Part shown: positions 32,509 through 38,820 of the stretch, in pieces
How positions within the stretch are numbered: the first letter of the stretch is position 1
Layout of the letters: every line of letters starts with the position of its first letter
DNA from: Bifidobacterium pongonis
GTDB lineage: Bacteria > Actinomycetota > Actinomycetes > Actinomycetales > Bifidobacteriaceae
Direction: 5' to 3'
NCBI RefSeq assembly: GCF_019331805.1
Contig: NZ_JAHBBE010000024.1
Location: forward strand, 1-38,820
DNA length: 38,820 nucleotides
Translations under genes and position numbers: made by a program
The notes under the pieces: model-generated
What the model was told of the DNA's origin: nothing
Databases searched by the model: none
The model's input: only the letters and a program-made list of their open reading frames with translations

Positions 32509-33483
32509 ATGGGTAAAAAAGAGCAACATCATTCCTTGAATCTCCTGATTGCGAAGGCGCAGCAGGAACGATGCTGCATGCGGCCGTTCTGGGACACCGA
32601 TATCAAAGTGGTCGCGCGGCGCGTCAAGCAGGGGAGCATCGTGCGGGTCCATCGCGGTCTGTACGCGGTGAAGGAGTATTGGGAACGGCTGGATCCCCTC
32701 GAACGGGCCCGCCACATCATGCGCTCGTTGGGGCGATGGCATGAGCAATGGGTGTTCTGCGGGGCGAGCGCGGCGATCATGCACGGTTTGGAGTGCTCAT
32801 ACCGGCAATCACGTCCGATTCATGTTGCGGTAGGCAAAAGCAGACGTGCGAAGAACCAGGCGACGATACGCTACCACGCGCTGACCGATCCCGATGCGGT
32901 GATCATCGATGGCGTGAAGGTGACGTCGATCCAACGCACGCTTGTCGATTGCGCGGCGATGATGCCATTCCGTTACGCGTTGTCGCCGATCGATGCCGCG
33001 CTGCGTCAAGGGCGGATCGGCAAGGAGCTGCTGCTGGCGTATGCGGATTCCCTGCCGATGCTCCGCGATCGTGAGCGTGTGCGTGCCGTACTCGCCATGA
33101 GTGATGGCCGGAGTGAGAACGGCGGCGAATCGGAATGCCGCGCGGTGCTGCAGGAAATGGGATTCCCGGTGCACCGTCTCCAGGTTGAATTCCCGTGCCG
33201 GACGCATCCCGGCCGCGTGCATAGAGTGGATTTTCTATGGGTGCGCGAGGACGGCACTCTGGTTGCGGGGGAGTTCGATGGGGTGTGCAAATTCGTGGAT
33301 CCGTCGATGACTTCGGGGCGCGCGGTCAAGCAGGTTGTGGATGCTGAGCGCGAGCGGCAGGAGTGTCTCAGGCGGAGCGGGGTGGATACGGTGCGCATGT
33401 ACTACTCGGACTTGGACGATCCGCGGGCGCTGTCGAGACGCTTGGAGGAGGCTCGTGTGCCGCGGCGGATGCCGGGAGCATAG
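32509..33483 (+). CDS. AbiEi-like winged helix protein with C-terminal Vsr/DUF559-like nuclease domain
   Basis: A 324-residue protein. Residues about 25-60 (ARRVKQGSIVRVHRGLYAV) resemble the N-terminal winged helix of AbiEi-type antitoxins, and the middle (FCGASAAIMHGLE, IQRTLVDCAA) matches the rest of that fold. The C-terminal 120 residues follow the PD-(D/E)xK pattern of the DUF559/Vsr group: Glu207 in GGESECRAVL, Asp241 in RVDFLW, and Glu255 and Asp257 in AGEFDGVCK. Such two-domain proteins are widespread in actinobacteria, often misannotated, and have no established role; defence or DNA processing is plausible. No AbiEii toxin gene is adjacent. The gene has its own leaderless promoter and is enclosed by 87-bp inverted repeats. 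Confidence 0.78.
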   Translation: MGKKEQHHSLNLLIAKAQQERCCMRPFWDTDIKVVARRVKQGSIVRVHRGLYAVKEYWERLDPLERARHIMRSLGRWHEQWVFCGASAAIMHGLECSYRQSRPIHVAVGKSRRAKNQATIRYHALTDPDAVIIDGVKVTSIQRTLVDCAAMMPFRYALSPIDAALRQGRIGKELLLAYADSLPMLRDRERVRAVLAMSDGRSENGGESECRAVLQEMGFPVHRLQVEFPCRTHPGRVHRVDFLWVREDGTLVAGEFDGVCKFVDPSMTSGRAVKQVVDAERERQECLRRSGVDTVRMYYSDLDDPRALSRRLEEARVPRRMPGA

Positions 33484-33497
33484 CTATGCGCAGGTGT

Positions 33498-33584
33498 GCG
33501 GTCGAAATGGACGAAATCGGGGCTGATTTCGTCCATTTCGGTCGGTAAATCACGGATTTCGTCCGAATGGACCGCACAGTGGGG
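33498..33584 (-). repeat. Right 87-bp inverted repeat
   Basis: It begins 14 bp after the nuclease gene's stop and mirrors 32314-32400. Its core is an exact 16-bp hairpin (33503-33518 with 33525-33540, loop ggggct), longer than in the left copy. It could also terminate the gene and the convergent nucleoside hydrolase. No target-site duplication was found at the outer ends. Confidence 0.92.
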
Positions 33585-33613
33585 ATGGAAGGGCAGAGGG
33601 AGGCAGACCGGGA

Positions 33614-34807
33614 TCAGCTGAGGAGGGTACCGATACGCGCGGCGAACGTGCTTACGAAGCGTGCGGCATCGACGTGCAACGCCACATGGATGCGGGGTGC
33701 CTGCGGGTCGATGAGTCCTTCCGGGTCGCCTATGGTGCGGCCGCGGGTGCCGTGGAAGTCGCCGGATTTGGTTTCGACCTTCATCGGCAGGTCGATACAG
33801 GAGACGAGCGTGGGGTCGACGGCCACGGCGGCGGCGAGCGGGTCATGCAGCGGCATGCCGGACGCGAACAGGCGTGCGTCGGCCTGAAGATTGGCCGCGA
33901 TGGAGAAATCCGCGATGTTGGCGAGGAAACGCAACGCATTTGGCCGCGGCAGGGGAGTCTTATCCGGGCCGTGCGCGGAACGGCAGCCGGCAGACTCCCG
34001 CAGATCGGCGGTATTCCGCCAGTCTTGGGTGGCGTTTCCGCCCAGCAGGCACTGATGCGTCACATCCAAGCCGACCATGGTGATGTCCGCGCCGGAATGG
34101 AACACGCGATCCGCCGCCTCCGGGTCCTGAATGATGTTCGTTTCCGCGGTCAGATCCCAGCAGTTACCTTCCTGGGTGAGCGTGCCGCCCATCATCACCA
34201 GTCTGAGCAGGGGCGCGATATCGGGCGCCGCGGCGAGCGCCGCATCGATATCGGTCAGCGGGCCGGTCGCCACAACCGTCACGTCACGGCCGTACCGCCG
34301 CACCTGATCGATGATGAACCGCACGCCCGTGGGAAGCGGACCTTCCGTTTCAGGCGCATCGCCGCCGGAAAGCGCGTCATCCGTGATGTTCACCGGGTAC
34401 GCGGGATTCGCGTGCGGGTCGTCGATCGTGTACCCGCCGACCGAAACAACAGGCCGCGCATCGCCCGCGGCACGCGGAACGGCGGCGCAGTGCGCTTCGG
34501 GAACATCAACCGCGCCGGGTCCGAATCCGCCCAATCCGTCAATGCCGTGGAACTGTGCGCATCCGGCGTCGGGGATGAACAGGTCGGCCCACGACGGCGC
34601 ATGCGACCCGGGCAGCACCGGTACATCGCCGCGGCCAAGCAATCCCAACACATATGTCGTGTTGCGCACGGCGGTTTCGACGGTGACGTTGCCGTACGTG
34701 CCGATCACGCCGAGCATGTCGACGCGGCTGCACGCCGACAGGTAGGCGAGCGCAAGCGCGTCATCGATACCGGTGTCCATGCTGAGGATCAGACGTTGCT
34801 GGCTCAT
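33614..34807 (-). CDS. Nucleoside hydrolase (IunH family)
   Basis: A 397-residue N-ribohydrolase that splits nucleosides into base and ribose. The N-terminal calcium-site motif reads LILSMDTGIDDALALAY: the D-x(3)-DD part is present, but the first Asp of the usual DxDxxxDD is Ser, as in a variant subgroup. VVATGPLTDIDAAL, LVMMGGT and the C-terminal MPLHDPLAAAVAVDP with its His are intact. It is about 80 residues longer than typical because of inserts near residues 85-130 and 270-300. The start at 34807 is preceded by gaaggaacgattcatc. It lies downstream of an ABC binding protein on the same strand, suggesting joint use of an imported nucleoside or pyrimidine. Confidence 0.87.
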   Translation of the reverse strand: MSQQRLILSMDTGIDDALALAYLSACSRVDMLGVIGTYGNVTVETAVRNTTYVLGLLGRGDVPVLPGSHAPSWADLFIPDAGCAQFHGIDGLGGFGPGAVDVPEAHCAAVPRAAGDARPVVSVGGYTIDDPHANPAYPVNITDDALSGGDAPETEGPLPTGVRFIIDQVRRYGRDVTVVATGPLTDIDAALAAAPDIAPLLRLVMMGGTLTQEGNCWDLTAETNIIQDPEAADRVFHSGADITMVGLDVTHQCLLGGNATQDWRNTADLRESAGCRSAHGPDKTPLPRPNALRFLANIADFSIAANLQADARLFASGMPLHDPLAAAVAVDPTLVSCIDLPMKVETKSGDFHGTRGRTIGDPEGLIDPQAPRIHVALHVDAARFVSTFAARIGTLLS

Positions 34808-34873
34808 GATGAATCGTTCCTTCGGTGGTGGGGTGGATGAGAGGGAAGAGCGGCGAAGCCAAGCGGGAGTGGG

Positions 34874-34923
34874 CGGGAGCAAACGGGAGCAAACGGGAGC
34901 AAACGGGAGCAAACGGGAGCAAA
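34874..34923. repeat. Five 10-bp tandem repeats upstream of the nucleoside hydrolase gene
   Basis: The unit cgggagcaaa is repeated five times without a mismatch, followed by cgga. It lies 67 bp upstream of the hydrolase start (on the minus strand, GTTTGCTCCC units). A second short duplication, acccgtctacccgcg/acccgcctacccgag, lies at 34993-35022 over the end of the upstream gene. Confidence 0.92.
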
Positions 34924-35013
34924 CGGAACGGCTGCAAGCGGGAACCGCAGTGCGGAAACGCGAAACCCACGCGCCGCAGTCCGCAACCTACAACCCGTCT
35001 ACCCGCGACCCGC

Positions 35014-36114
35014 CTACCCGAGGAATTCGTCGGTGGACAGCTTCCTGGCCTGCGGCGCCTGATGCACGACCTTGCCGTGCGAATCGGTGTAGGCGTTCTC
35101 CTGCGCGAGGAAATCGAAGTATTGCTGCGCGCCGTCCACATCGCCGGTGCCGAACGTGAACGAACCGTCCTTGATCTTGGCCGGGTCGCCCCAATACTGG
35201 CCGTCCACGATCGTCTTCATGCTTTTCTTGACGAAATCGAGTTTGAGGTTCGCGTCCGGGGCCTCGTCCACCAGGATCTTCGCGGCATCGTCGGGGTGCG
35301 CGTACGCGTATTCGTAGCCCTTCTTGGCGGCCTGCACGAATTTCCTCACCAGCGTGGGATTGCAGGAAATGGTTTTGTCGCTGGTGATGATGCCGATGGT
35401 GTCGGCGTTGCCGGGCACACCGTAATCCGGTTCGGTGAAACAGGTGAGCTTCGGGCCGTACATGTCGGCCTGCACGCCCTCCCAAGTGGCGTAGAATCCG
35501 CCGAAATCGGCTTTGCCGCTCGACAGCGTCTGGAACGTCGAAGTGCCGACGGTCACCTTGTCGAAGTCGCCCTTGCCGCCGTCGTATTGGATCATGCGGC
35601 GGACCACGGCGTCGGATTCGCTGGAACCGAAGGTGGCGAAGGTTTTGCCGTCCAGATCCTTCGGCCTGCTGATCGCGGTGTTGGATGCCAGCGAACACCA
35701 GATGGCGCTCGGTTTCTGCTGCACTTGCATGACCTGCTTGATTTGCGCGCCCTTGGCCGCGTACACGCCCACATTCGTCAGATTCGACAGCGCGAAATCG
35801 GCCTGCCCGTTGTTCACCGCCTGTTCCGCGCCGGCCTGCGCCACGGCCACGATATCGACGTCAAGCCCGGCTTGCTGGAAATAGCCTTTGTTTTTGGCCA
35901 CGTACACGCCGATATGGTTGGTGTCGGGCGCCCAGGAAAGCATGAACGTGACTTTGATCAGGCCGCCTGCCGTGGTGTTCGCGTTACCGCCGCATGCCGC
36001 GACGCCGAACAGCATGGCGAGTGCGCCGAGTGTGGCGGTTATACGGTTGAAGATTCGTGTGGCGTGGCCGCGCGTGGGGCGGCCGGAGATGCTGTGTGCA
36101 ATGCTGTGTGCCAT
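35014..36114 (-). CDS. NMT1/ThiY-like ABC transporter substrate-binding lipoprotein
   Basis: A 366-residue binding protein of the NMT1/SsuA/ThiY superfamily. The N-terminal signal ends in the lipobox GVAAC-GG (Cys at about residue 41), so it should be a lipoprotein on the outer face of the membrane. The mature part has KVTFMLSWAPDTNHIGVYVAKNKGYF and a GQADFALSNLTNVGVYA segment typical of proteins binding hydroxymethylpyrimidine-type or related small molecules (positions about 53-110). No permease or ATPase gene is adjacent, so it must share a transporter encoded elsewhere or beyond reach. The SD is aaggga. A TATAAT box lies 210 bp upstream. The ligand is not determined; no TPP riboswitch was recognised. 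Confidence 0.85.
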   Translation of the reverse strand: MAHSIAHSISGRPTRGHATRIFNRITATLGALAMLFGVAACGGNANTTAGGLIKVTFMLSWAPDTNHIGVYVAKNKGYFQQAGLDVDIVAVAQAGAEQAVNNGQADFALSNLTNVGVYAAKGAQIKQVMQVQQKPSAIWCSLASNTAISRPKDLDGKTFATFGSSESDAVVRRMIQYDGGKGDFDKVTVGTSTFQTLSSGKADFGGFYATWEGVQADMYGPKLTCFTEPDYGVPGNADTIGIITSDKTISCNPTLVRKFVQAAKKGYEYAYAHPDDAAKILVDEAPDANLKLDFVKKSMKTIVDGQYWGDPAKIKDGSFTFGTGDVDGAQQYFDFLAQENAYTDSHGKVVHQAPQARKLSTDEFLG

Positions 36115-36252
36115 TGATTTCCCTTAAATCCTTACGCATTTCATCGTTTTCTAGGGATGCGCTGCGGGCGGAGTTCGGGCAGAAAACGACACGAAGGGCC
36201 CAGCCCCCGCTCGTCCAATGCCCCCGACATGCCGCGCCGCGCCGTATTCCGG

Positions 36253-36282
36253 CTGGCTGCAACTGGCTGCAACTGGCTGCAA
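36253..36282. repeat. Three exact 10-bp tandem repeats
   Basis: The unit ctggctgcaa occurs three times in a row, 139 bp upstream of the binding-protein start and inside its likely leader. Confidence 0.88.
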
Positions 36283-36323
36283 AGCATATCGGTTTGCCAC
36301 ACATTGGCTGAACAGCGTCACCC

Positions 36324-36329
36324 ATTATA
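36324..36329 (-). promoter_or_regulatory. -10 box for the binding-protein gene
   Basis: A consensus TATAAT on the minus strand, within a hairpin-forming sequence cacccgtataatgggtg. No good -35 was seen. It would give a leader of about 200 nt that contains the 10-bp repeat. Confidence 0.5.
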
Positions 36330-36356
36330 CGGGTGGCGGTGACGTGTGGAGGCGAT

Positions 36357-36450
36357 GTGCGCAAGACCGCGTGCAAGACAGTGCGCAAGGCCGTGTGCAA
36401 GGCCGCGTGCAAGGCCGCGTGCAAAACCGTGCGCAAGGCCGCGTGTAAGG
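36357..36450. repeat. 12-bp tandem array, about eight copies
   Basis: Units of the type gYgYgcaaggcc begin at 36357, 36369, 36381, 36393, 36405, 36417 and 36429, with a partial one at 36441-36450. Copies differ at a few positions, so the array is old but still in register. It ends 82 bp before the kinase start. Confidence 0.9.
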
Positions 36451-36532
36451 TAAAAGGTGTGCTCGGAGGCGGCGGTGACGCTTCCGGCTGAGAAGGAGAA
36501 CGAGAAGGAAAAAAAGAAGAAGGGATTCCATC

Positions 36533-37864
36533 GTGCTGGATCTTGGGCGATGTGGAGCCATGGCGTTCGCGCTGCTCGACTGTTTGCCGGGCATGCTGTT
36601 CACCTTGGTGCTGTTTCGTGACCGATTGCGCTACGGTAAAGGCGTGACCGCGGCCGCCTGCGTGGCGCTCGTCATCGTGCAGATGGCGGTCGGTTCATTA
36701 CGCTACGGCCATATCGACGACAACGCCTACATGGTGGTCATGGCCGTGATCGTGCCGACGCTGTGGGGCATGCCCATGGTCGGCCTGATCCGCGATTCCT
36801 GGCGCAAAATCGTATTCGTGCTGATGCTGTTCATGAACCTGTCGGGCACGATCACCATCATCGGCAACGCCGTTGGCCGCTGGCTGCTGCCCGACGGCGC
36901 CTGCCTGCCTTACGACTGGCGGTATCTGCTGATGGTCGCGCTCGCGGGCGTGGCGCTGATCGCCGTGCTGTATGCGCTGTTCGGCCGTATTCTGATGGAA
37001 CTGTTCAGGGTTCAGGACGCGGACCATGTGTGGCGGTACCTGTGGCTGGTGCCTGCGGGGTTCAGCGTCATCGCGCTGTGGATGCGGTTCGGCACTCCCG
37101 AACCCGAATACATCAGCACCGCGAAACCGGCCAATTTCCTGTGCTTGATGATGCTGTTCGCCACCAAGCTGGGAACGTATTTGATCGTCAGCCGGATCGT
37201 GCTCGTGCAACGTCAGCGCAACGAATTGCAGACCCGCAACCGCCAGTACGAACTGCATGAGCGCGCCTACCGCATTTATCAGGAGCGTGACGAGGCGGAG
37301 CGCCGTCTCCGGCATGATTTCCGCCATCAGCTCGCGGTGATCGCGGTACTGGCCGAGGAGGGGAATACCGAGGATCTGCGCGCGTACATCGAAAAGATGG
37401 TGCAATCCATGCCAACGGGAACGCGCAGCAGACTCGCCAGCAATCCGGAACTGGACGCGCTGCTGCAGTATTACCGGTATGAGGCGGAACGTGCCGGGGC
37501 ACGGTTCGAGTCGAGAATCGAAGCTCCCATCGAACGGTATGTCAAGGCGGTCGATCTGACGGTTGTGCTGGGCAATCTGCTGGAGAACGCGGTGTACGCG
37601 GCGGGGCATGGCCAAGGCGAGCGGTATGTCGATCTGCATATCGGCAAGGTTGCGGATGTCTGCATGATCGTGGTACGCAACAGCTACGACGGGTCGATCA
37701 ACGAGCGGAACGGCAGATTCCTGTCAACCAAGCATGAGGGCATGGGCATCGGGCTTGAATCGGTGCGTTTGGCCGCCCAGCGGCTGCACGGCGACTGCTC
37801 GGTGAAGCATAGTGGGCATGAGTTCACCGTTCGGGTGAGCCTGCCTGCCCGGGAAAGTCGTTGA
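36533..37864 (+). CDS. AgrC/HPK10-type sensor histidine kinase
   Basis: A 443-residue membrane kinase. Residues 1-225 form about six to seven hydrophobic helices, the usual peptide-sensing domain of this class. A coiled-coil linker (QRQRNELQTRNRQYEL) leads to the phospho-acceptor His261 in RRLRHDFRHQL, the N-box GNLLENAVYAA (348-357) and the G-box EGMGIGLESV. GTG 36533 is 9 nt behind gaagaaggg; ATG 36560 (residue 10) is an alternative. The cognate LytTR regulator is encoded convergently downstream rather than in the same operon. No precursor peptide gene of the AgrD kind was found nearby, so the signal is unknown. Confidence 0.88.
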   Translation: MLDLGRCGAMAFALLDCLPGMLFTLVLFRDRLRYGKGVTAAACVALVIVQMAVGSLRYGHIDDNAYMVVMAVIVPTLWGMPMVGLIRDSWRKIVFVLMLFMNLSGTITIIGNAVGRWLLPDGACLPYDWRYLLMVALAGVALIAVLYALFGRILMELFRVQDADHVWRYLWLVPAGFSVIALWMRFGTPEPEYISTAKPANFLCLMMLFATKLGTYLIVSRIVLVQRQRNELQTRNRQYELHERAYRIYQERDEAERRLRHDFRHQLAVIAVLAEEGNTEDLRAYIEKMVQSMPTGTRSRLASNPELDALLQYYRYEAERAGARFESRIEAPIERYVKAVDLTVVLGNLLENAVYAAGHGQGERYVDLHIGKVADVCMIVVRNSYDGSINERNGRFLSTKHEGMGIGLESVRLAAQRLHGDCSVKHSGHEFTVRVSLPARESR

Positions 37865-38644
37865 TGTGGAATGTGCGGAATGATTCAGCGGGGGGGGGGT
37901 ATTGGATTCGTCGTCCGCTGAATCATTCGTCTGTTTCGCAAGCCAGTCGTGATACTGGATGATGGTTTTGCGCCGTCCGTTGATGCGGATGGGTACTTTC
38001 TCACCTGAACTCAGCATGAAGTCGTTATGGTCGATTTTCACAATATGCTTCGGGTTGACGAGATAGCTGCGATGACAGCGAATCAGCATGCCCTTCACCT
38101 GCTGTTCAAGCGAAGACATGGACATATTGGTAGGGATCGAACGGTCCGACAGGTGTATGGTTACCGTGTTTCCCTTGACTTCGGCGAATCTGATATTCTC
38201 CACCGGTATCGTCAACTGTTTGTAATCGGAGACGATCGAAATCGAAGGTTTCCTCTTCGGATGGTGCGCTTTCGCTCTTTCCAGCCGATCGAAGCAGGCT
38301 TCTATATTCCTTAGGGTCACGGGTTTGATCAGGTAGTGAAGCGCCTCCACCTCATACCCGAGAATGGCGTATTCCCGCAGATAGGTGGTGAAGACGATCG
38401 GCAGGTCGGCATTCCATGCGTGAATCTGCTTGGCGATTTCAAAACCATCGGGCTCGTTTTCGCCTGCGTCGATGTCCAAGAACAGCAGATCCACCTCATG
38501 CGCCTTGATTGCGTGAAGCAGATTACGCCCATGCTTGTAAATCGTGATTGCTACGGAGATTTGCTTGAACTCGGCATAAGATTCGATGATCGTCTTCAGG
38601 TTTCGGGCGTCCGAGTTGTCATCCTCATATATGCATATCTCCAT
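37724..38644 (-). CDS. LytTR-family response regulator (C-terminus uncertain)
   Basis: An AgrA/LytR-type regulator. The receiver domain (1-120) has the acidic pair EDD, phospho-acceptor Asp57 in LLFLDID and Lys107 in YLIKPV; the LytTR DNA-binding domain (about 130-236) includes IRFAEVKGNTVTIHL and RCHRSYLVNPKHIVKI. As the sequence stands, the frame runs 306 residues and overlaps the kinase 3' end by 141 bp. The last 55 residues lie beyond a run of ten C (plus-strand G, 37890-37899) and look non-homologous. With nine C, the frame would stop at 37885, giving a normal-sized protein of 252 residues. The start at 38644 is set by the receiver domain; no good SD. It is convergent with its presumed kinase. 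Confidence 0.82.
   Translation of the reverse strand: MEICIYEDDNSDARNLKTIIESYAEFKQISVAITIYKHGRNLLHAIKAHEVDLLFLDIDAGENEPDGFEIAKQIHAWNADLPIVFTTYLREYAILGYEVEALHYLIKPVTLRNIEACFDRLERAKAHHPKRKPSISIVSDYKQLTIPVENIRFAEVKGNTVTIHLSDRSIPTNMSMSSLEQQVKGMLIRCHRSYLVNPKHIVKIDHNDFMLSSGEKVPIRINGRRKTIIQYHDWLAKQTNDSADDESNTPPPLNHSAHSTSTTFPGRQAHPNGELMPTMLHRAVAVQPLGGQTHRFKPDAHALMLG
37879..37927. terminator. 13-bp hairpin at the kinase/regulator junction
   Basis: Arms aatgattcagcgg (37879-37891) and ccgctgaatcatt (37915-37927) are exact complements around a 23-nt loop containing most of the poly-G run. Its position fits a bidirectional terminator, which implies that the regulator's coding sequence should end here. 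Confidence 0.65.
37890..37899. repeat. Ten-base G homopolymer in the regulator's 3' coding end
   Basis: A run of ten G on the plus strand, read as C10 in the regulator. Removing one base moves the frame to an immediate TGA; adding one gives a different tail of roughly 20 residues. Confidence 0.95.
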
Positions 38645-38820
38645 GGTCACAGCCACAACTTTAATGGAAAGAAATAATGGGCCAGAGGGGACGCGGATAA
38701 CGTCCGAAATCTTGCGCACTTTCGGATTCCGGCCCTGACGCAGGAGGGCATGGCCCGCGTCCTGTGTACGATTTTCATTCGCCAAAACAAAAAACCGCGA
38801 TTGGAAGCCAGGAGACGGAA
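38645..38820. other. Upstream region of the response regulator
   Basis: The regulator's frame stays open to an ATG at 38785, but the added residues do not belong to a receiver domain. The stretch has AT-rich patches near 38650-38670 (ctttaatggaaagaaataat) that may hold the promoter. Nothing else is recognised before the window ends. Confidence 0.4.

Larger units (their letters stand above)
36115..36532. other. 418-bp divergent intergenic region rich in short tandem repeats
   Basis: It separates the minus-strand binding protein from the plus-strand histidine kinase and holds a 10-bp x3 array (36253-36282), a minus-strand TATAAT (36329-36324), an inverted repeat cgtcacc/ggtgacg around it (36317-36344), a 12-bp x8 array (36357-36450) and a purine-only stretch (about 36492-36525) serving as kinase SD. 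Small ORFs across the 12-bp array encode only repetitive tetrapeptides and are not supported as genes. Confidence 0.65.

Noticed and set aside
32300..33600. Classical insertion sequence
   Set aside because: There are long inverted repeats, but the enclosed gene is not a transposase and no target-site duplication is seen at the outer ends.
34825..36117. 430-residue plus-strand frame through the 10-bp repeat and opposite the binding protein
   Set aside because: The start lies in the tandem array and the rest is antisense to a lipoprotein gene with a clear lipobox.
36115..36356. TPP riboswitch in front of the NMT1/ThiY-like gene
   Set aside because: No CTGAGA core or matching conserved thi-box segments could be found on the minus strand.
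36218..36448. Small ORF ending in AQGR/VQGR tetrapeptide repeats
   Set aside because: The repeats are a by-product of the 12-bp DNA array; there is no SD and no comparable protein known to me.

Overview
The window is a gene-dense chromosomal stretch of a high-GC Gram-positive bacterium. A Bifidobacterium is the best fit. Reasons: the isoprenoid pair dxr-ispG directly behind a DivIVA-domain gene, with recO and uppS just downstream; the actinobacterial families DUF3052, DUF3107, the Zincin_2-type 'F420-associated' protein and the Lon-like S16 protease; frequent start codons placed 6-8 nt behind a TANNNT box; and strong GC-biased codon use. The species cannot be named from the sequence alone. 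No rRNA, phage, transposase or CRISPR array was seen; there is one tRNA (Val, UAC).

Layout. 1-2279: two sulfur amino acid PLP enzymes, the first cut by the window edge, the second metY. 2280-2796: a non-coding stretch with three 34-bp-spaced repeats, then an SPFH/band-7 membrane protein. 4052-10059: a same-strand run made of an iron-ADH-family protein, a complete methionine-type ABC importer (metN, metI, metQ), a DUF1684 protein and a second iron-ADH/GldA-family dehydrogenase. It is closed by a perfect 19-bp hairpin and faces a convergent MalY/PatB C-S lyase and its upstream LysR regulator (10198-12586). 12670-17136: housekeeping genes (patatin-like lipase, murI, dapF, VKOR, PHP phosphoesterase). 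17256-23927: a block whose gene content resembles the actinobacterial uvrD2 neighbourhood (DUF3107, degenerate phosphotransferase, short UvrD-like helicase, Zincin_2 protein, Lon-like protease, DUF3052). 24111-32081: tRNA-Val, DivIVA-domain protein, dxr, ispG, a membrane alpha/beta hydrolase, recO, uppS. 32314-33584: an accessory gene (AbiEi-like winged helix plus Vsr/DUF559-like nuclease) enclosed by 87-bp inverted repeats. 33614-36114: nucleoside hydrolase and an orphan NMT1/ThiY-type lipoprotein. 36533-38644: an AgrC-type histidine kinase and a convergent LytTR response regulator whose 3' end carries a ten-base homopolymer.

How the genes work together. The first 12.6 kb looks like a sulfur amino acid module: uptake by MetNIQ, synthesis by MetY and its neighbour, C-S bond cleavage by MalY, and probable control by the LysR protein, with two dehydrogenase-fold proteins and a DUF1684 protein whose role here is unknown. 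MurI, DapF, UppS, Dxr and IspG all feed peptidoglycan or its lipid carrier; UvrD-like and RecO serve DNA repair.

Most unusual points: the inverted-repeat-bounded nuclease gene; the poly-G tract that decides the C-terminus of the response regulator; the metNIQ cluster with two dehydrogenases, one lacking a metal-ligand histidine; a phosphotransferase homologue without its catalytic aspartates; and several short tandem repeats with a 10- or 12-bp period in leaders. All family calls come from reading motifs by eye; no database search was run.
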